Source: Bacillota bacterium
GTDB taxonomy: Bacteria > Bacillota > Clostridia > Christensenellales > SZUA-584
DNA length: 23,103 bases
Assembly (NCBI GenBank): GCA_023390815.1
Contig: JAEWCC010000016.1
Span: forward strand, 1-23,103
Direction: 5' to 3'
Numbering within the stretch: position 1 is the first letter of the stretch; each line of letters begins with the position of its first letter. The notes under the pieces are model-generated. The model made no database searches. It was not told where the DNA came from and was given only the letters and a program-made list of their open reading frames with translations. Position numbers and translations under genes: made by a program. This document shows positions 20,733-23,103 of the stretch, in pieces.

Positions 20733-21700
20733 ATGACCGACGAGAGAAAAAATGAACTGGGCAATACGTTTATACTCAAGGATGTGGCCCCACAGGCGCT
20801 GGCCGCGCTCGAAATCGAGGAGCTTTGCTTCCTGATCCGCACCACGGAATACCTCATCGAAACGTCGGCATTCGCGGGCGGCAACCTGCCCGAAAAGCCG
20901 CCCCTGTTGCGGTCAGCACTGATCGCCCGTCTCAAAGCCGAGGGTGCCTTGTTCATCGCATACGACGCCGCCACCGAGTACCCCTATATTGACCCGGAGC
21001 AACGCATGTGGCTGTTCTCGCGGCAGGAGTTCGCGCTCGGCGCGCAGGAGTTTTACGCGCAGTCCATCCCGCTCGAGATCCGCAAGATATACCACGATGA
21101 AATCGAGGGCGCGTTTGCGGAGCTTCATATCATGGGCATCAAAAAGGTGCTGCTCGATAACGGGCATCAATTCGTGGAGCTCCATCTAGGCGACCTGCTG
21201 CCCCCGCCGGACTGGTCCGGCACACCCGAAATTAGCATCCCGGTCAGCAACCCGAAGCTGATGTTCGCGATGATCCGGTTCTTTCAGTCGCTGAACGCCA
21301 AAACCGGCGGCGAAGATCGCGCGGAACGCCTAAGCCAATTCGAAGGCCTCATGCTGGACGCGATCACATCCGCACGGTTTCTCGTGCCGATGCGCGTTGT
21401 CAAGGCACAGCCCTCCCCTGCCAATCCGCAGGGCGCTATGTCCCTCGAAAAGGCGACTCGCTGGAGTTCGCGCGCATCACGGACGAGAACGGAAAGCAGT
21501 TTCAGCCGGCGTTTACTGACTGGATCGAATTCGGCAAAGCGTTTGACCAAAGCATCTGGGGCGGCAACGTCGCGTCCTGCGACGACCTGTTTGCGCTGTC
21601 TCAAAGCATGAACGGCGTCGTCATCAACCCGAACGGGCTGCCGCTGCTGATCAACGACACCACCCGCCAGAAGATCATACAGCGCCGCGGCCTTGCCTGA
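20733..21700 (+). pseudogene. SseB-domain protein gene broken by a one-base frameshift
   Basis: The first frame codes 292 residues, but the reading is family-like only to about residue 240 (to MSLEK, near 21450). After that it turns into a serine/arginine-rich run typical of a wrong frame and stops at 21611. One frame over, the sequence continues LEFARITDENGKQFQPAFTDWIEFGKAF and ends VINPNGLPLLINDTTRQKIIQRRGLA with a stop at 21698-21700, a clear SseB N-domain end. Adding one G to the GG at 21452-21453 would restore a protein of about 322 residues, reading SLEKGDSLEFAR. The N-terminal half resembles a diverged first copy of the domain. GGAGG precedes the ATG. It may be a true mutation or an assembly error. 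Confidence 0.8.
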
Positions 21701-21730
21701 AGGGAAACGCCTTAGCCACAGCAAAGAGAT

Positions 21731-21874
21731 ATGAAACGCAAAATACAAGTAGAAGGTATAACCGATCAACGTAGAAACGAGTTGGCAATGAGATTACTCT
21801 GCAATATTCTATCCGAAATCGCTGGCGGTATGACGCCCTCAGCATATATACTTACAAAAAAGTCGTTAATATAG
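21731..21874 (+). CDS. Possible small A+T-rich gene, 47 residues
   Basis: An ATG at 21731 opens 47 codons (MKRKIQVEGITDQRRNELAMRLLCNILSEIAGG to LTKKSLI). The upstream AAAGAG is a weak ribosome site very close to the start. Its base composition is that of the following unknown gene rather than of the SseB gene, so it could be a gene or the remnant of one. I do not recognise it. Confidence 0.35.
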   Translation: MKRKIQVEGITDQRRNELAMRLLCNILSEIAGGMTPSAYILTKKSLI

Positions 21875-21880
21875 TATAAT
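21852..21880 (+). promoter_or_regulatory. Promoter of the 308-residue unknown gene
   Basis: TTACAA (21852-21857), a 17-base spacer and a perfect TATAAT (21875-21880) lie 39 bases before the ATG. The 3' part of the small frame at 21731 overlaps it. Confidence 0.7.
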
Positions 21881-21919
21881 ATTTGTATCCTTGGCAAGTC
21901 GTTTAAAGGAGAAACTTAA

Positions 21920-22846
21920 ATGATCAAAGGTAATGTTATTAACTCCTATATTTTATACATTTTAAAGCCAAGATTAGAATCATACAATATTAGTTCTGAT
22001 GTTATCAACATTGTATCAGATGATATTAGTGATCGATTAGCATCCGCTCTTTTTCGTTGGAATGATATAGAGAACAGACGAACCATCATCTTTAGTGGAT
22101 ATGAAGAAGCCTTTTTTTATGAACCAGCAGTTGATCTCGATATCAGAGCTTTAATTGTTATTTCTATAAGAAATAGCATGATTGAAGACTTATGTAGCAC
22201 AAAAGAAGCGGCTCGGAGCGTTGGACTGTTAAAACCTGCTTTTTCTGATGATGACGTTGTGTATTTTACGAGAGAGGCTATTACTCATTTTAGTCAATAC
22301 GATTTGCTTGAAGAATCGAAACATGTTGGTCTTGGAAAAACCGATCCCTTCGGAAGGCTACATGAATTATACCCGGTTACATGGGAAGCAATAAAACACC
22401 TTGCTGATTTTACCAGCCAATATCATATATATAATCCTTTGATAATGGAACCATTTGATTTAGAACCTGATATTGAACCATTCGATTTAGTAAAGAGTAT
22501 TAAAAACAAAAAATCAGATATAAGAAGTGGGATGGATCCCAATATCGATAAAATGCTTTTAAGTATGCTGCAACAGGAAGAGCCTTTTATAAGTGATTCA
22601 TTTAAATCAATTACTCGAAATCCCGACAAGCTTTACAAAGTTTTTGAGTTTGTTCTTCGAAAAAATAGAGCAATACTAACATCAAACTTCTATATTACAA
22701 ATGGCTACGTATGTCGCAGGAAAACGATGCTAAAGCCTGGTCATGATAGAAAAGACATGGAAAATAATCTACATAATTTTTACGGTTTAAGAAAAACCCA
22801 TAAAGATGCATTACAAGCTGCTATGAATTATATAGATAATAACTAA
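21920..22846 (+). CDS. Unknown protein, A+T-rich, probably acquired
   Basis: The 308-residue protein is not recognised. It is soluble, mostly helical and charged, with no signal peptide or membrane segment. A short internal duplication, EPFDLEPDIEPFDL, sits at about residues 175-188, followed by a lysine-rich stretch (KSIKNKKSDIR). The C-terminal part is basic (RRKTMLKPGHDRKDMENN). AAAGGAGA lies before the ATG and the promoter is good, so the gene is probably expressed. Codon use and base composition are strikingly A+T-rich against the GC-rich flanks, and it lies beside a broken gene: signs of horizontal transfer. A role in mobile-element conflict is possible but nothing in the sequence shows it. 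Confidence 0.85.
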   Translation: MIKGNVINSYILYILKPRLESYNISSDVINIVSDDISDRLASALFRWNDIENRRTIIFSGYEEAFFYEPAVDLDIRALIVISIRNSMIEDLCSTKEAARSVGLLKPAFSDDDVVYFTREAITHFSQYDLLEESKHVGLGKTDPFGRLHELYPVTWEAIKHLADFTSQYHIYNPLIMEPFDLEPDIEPFDLVKSIKNKKSDIRSGMDPNIDKMLLSMLQQEEPFISDSFKSITRNPDKLYKVFEFVLRKNRAILTSNFYITNGYVCRRKTMLKPGHDRKDMENNLHNFYGLRKTHKDALQAAMNYIDNN

Positions 22847-22948
22847 CAGCCTTATAAGCCTGTAAAAGCACGGGACGGATAAATTGGTTATCGTTTCCTA
22901 TTTCGCCTGCACCTCCGCCTTCATATTCCCATACCCCGAGCCGTATGG

Positions 22949-22954
22949 TATAAT
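22949..22954 (+). promoter_or_regulatory. Extended -10 promoter of the last gene
   Basis: TATAAT at 22949-22954 is preceded by TGG, giving an extended -10. A weak -35 (TTCCCA, 22926-22931) lies 17 bases upstream. The start codon follows 39 bases later. Confidence 0.6.
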
Positions 22955-22993
22955 ATGTGTATCCAGGTGAAACATAATAAAAGGAGAATTACC

Positions 22994-23103
22994 TTGAAAA
23001 AGTGGATCATCCGCAAGCCCGAGATGTACCGCGCCATGCGCGAGGCTTCCTTCTCCCCCGGCGTCGCGGCCACCGTCCTCATCGTGTTCTTTATGCTGGT
23101 GGT
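22994..23103 (+). CDS. N-terminal fragment of a membrane protein (cut by the window end)
   Basis: A TTG at 22994, 7 bases after AAGGAG, opens MKKWIIRKPEMYRAMREASFSPGVAATVLIVFFMLV, which runs off the window. A basic N-terminus is followed by a first membrane helix from about residue 24. Too little is present to name a family. Composition returns to the GC-rich type of the chromosome. Confidence 0.75.
   Translation, partial: MKKWIIRKPEMYRAMREASFSPGVAATVLIVFFMLV

Overview
The window looks like chromosomal DNA of a spore-forming, anaerobic clostridial bacterium (Bacillota, Clostridia), moderately GC-rich. The main evidence is the minus-strand block yqfC-yqfD-phoH-pgpH-ybeY-cdd-era-recO (17207 down to 9253), a gene order typical of Firmicutes. 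YqfC and YqfD are sporulation proteins. Fe-S oxidoreductases, a UroD-like methyltransferase and strong Shine-Dalgarno sites fit the same picture. I see no rRNA, tRNA, transposase, integrase, CRISPR array or phage module.

Layout. (1) 178-1681, plus: a small membrane protein, a nitroreductase and a class I methyltransferase. (2) 2006-2485, minus: a GNAT acetyltransferase. (3) 2953-5145, plus: a self-contained operon with a textbook MerR promoter (19-bp spacer, perfect 18-bp dyad), a MerR/AdhR-like regulator, a cysteine-cluster flavoprotein, a ferredoxin-domain aldo/keto reductase and a terminator. (4) 5271-7377, minus: a UroD-like methyltransferase and an FCD-type GntR regulator, each with its own promoter and sharing an upstream GTCGA/GTCGAC motif. 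(5) 7462-8247, minus: a hotdog acyl-CoA thioesterase, with a decayed copy of its own 3' end about 300 bp downstream. (6) 8687-17207, minus: the conserved sporulation, ribosome-maturation and repair block. It is interrupted by two A+T-rich genes flanking recO, one of which (a HAD protein) sits between 48-bp direct copies of the recO 3' end. (7) 17697-20245: RarD-like transporter (plus), SIMPL-domain protein with tandem operators (minus), and an overlapping zinc-ribbon/DUF2085 pair (minus). (8) 20693-23103, plus: a frameshifted SseB-domain gene, A+T-rich unknown genes and the start of a further gene.

Intergenic spaces are unusually rich in structured repeats. The commonest unit is a GC-rich hairpin of the CCCTC/GAGGG type, then a second hairpin of variable sequence, then a GGAGGG-like tail. 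At least six or seven copies occur in both orientations, and one pair shows compensatory changes in the second stem. A different hairpin repeat is found both in an intergenic gap and inside the 5' end of the methyltransferase coding sequence.

The observations most worth following are the one-gene HAD cassette at the recO 3' end, the MerR-controlled carbonyl/redox operon, the tandem operators upstream of the SIMPL gene, and the covarying repeat. I did not find a clearly new multi-gene system. The HAD cassette is the closest candidate for something undescribed.
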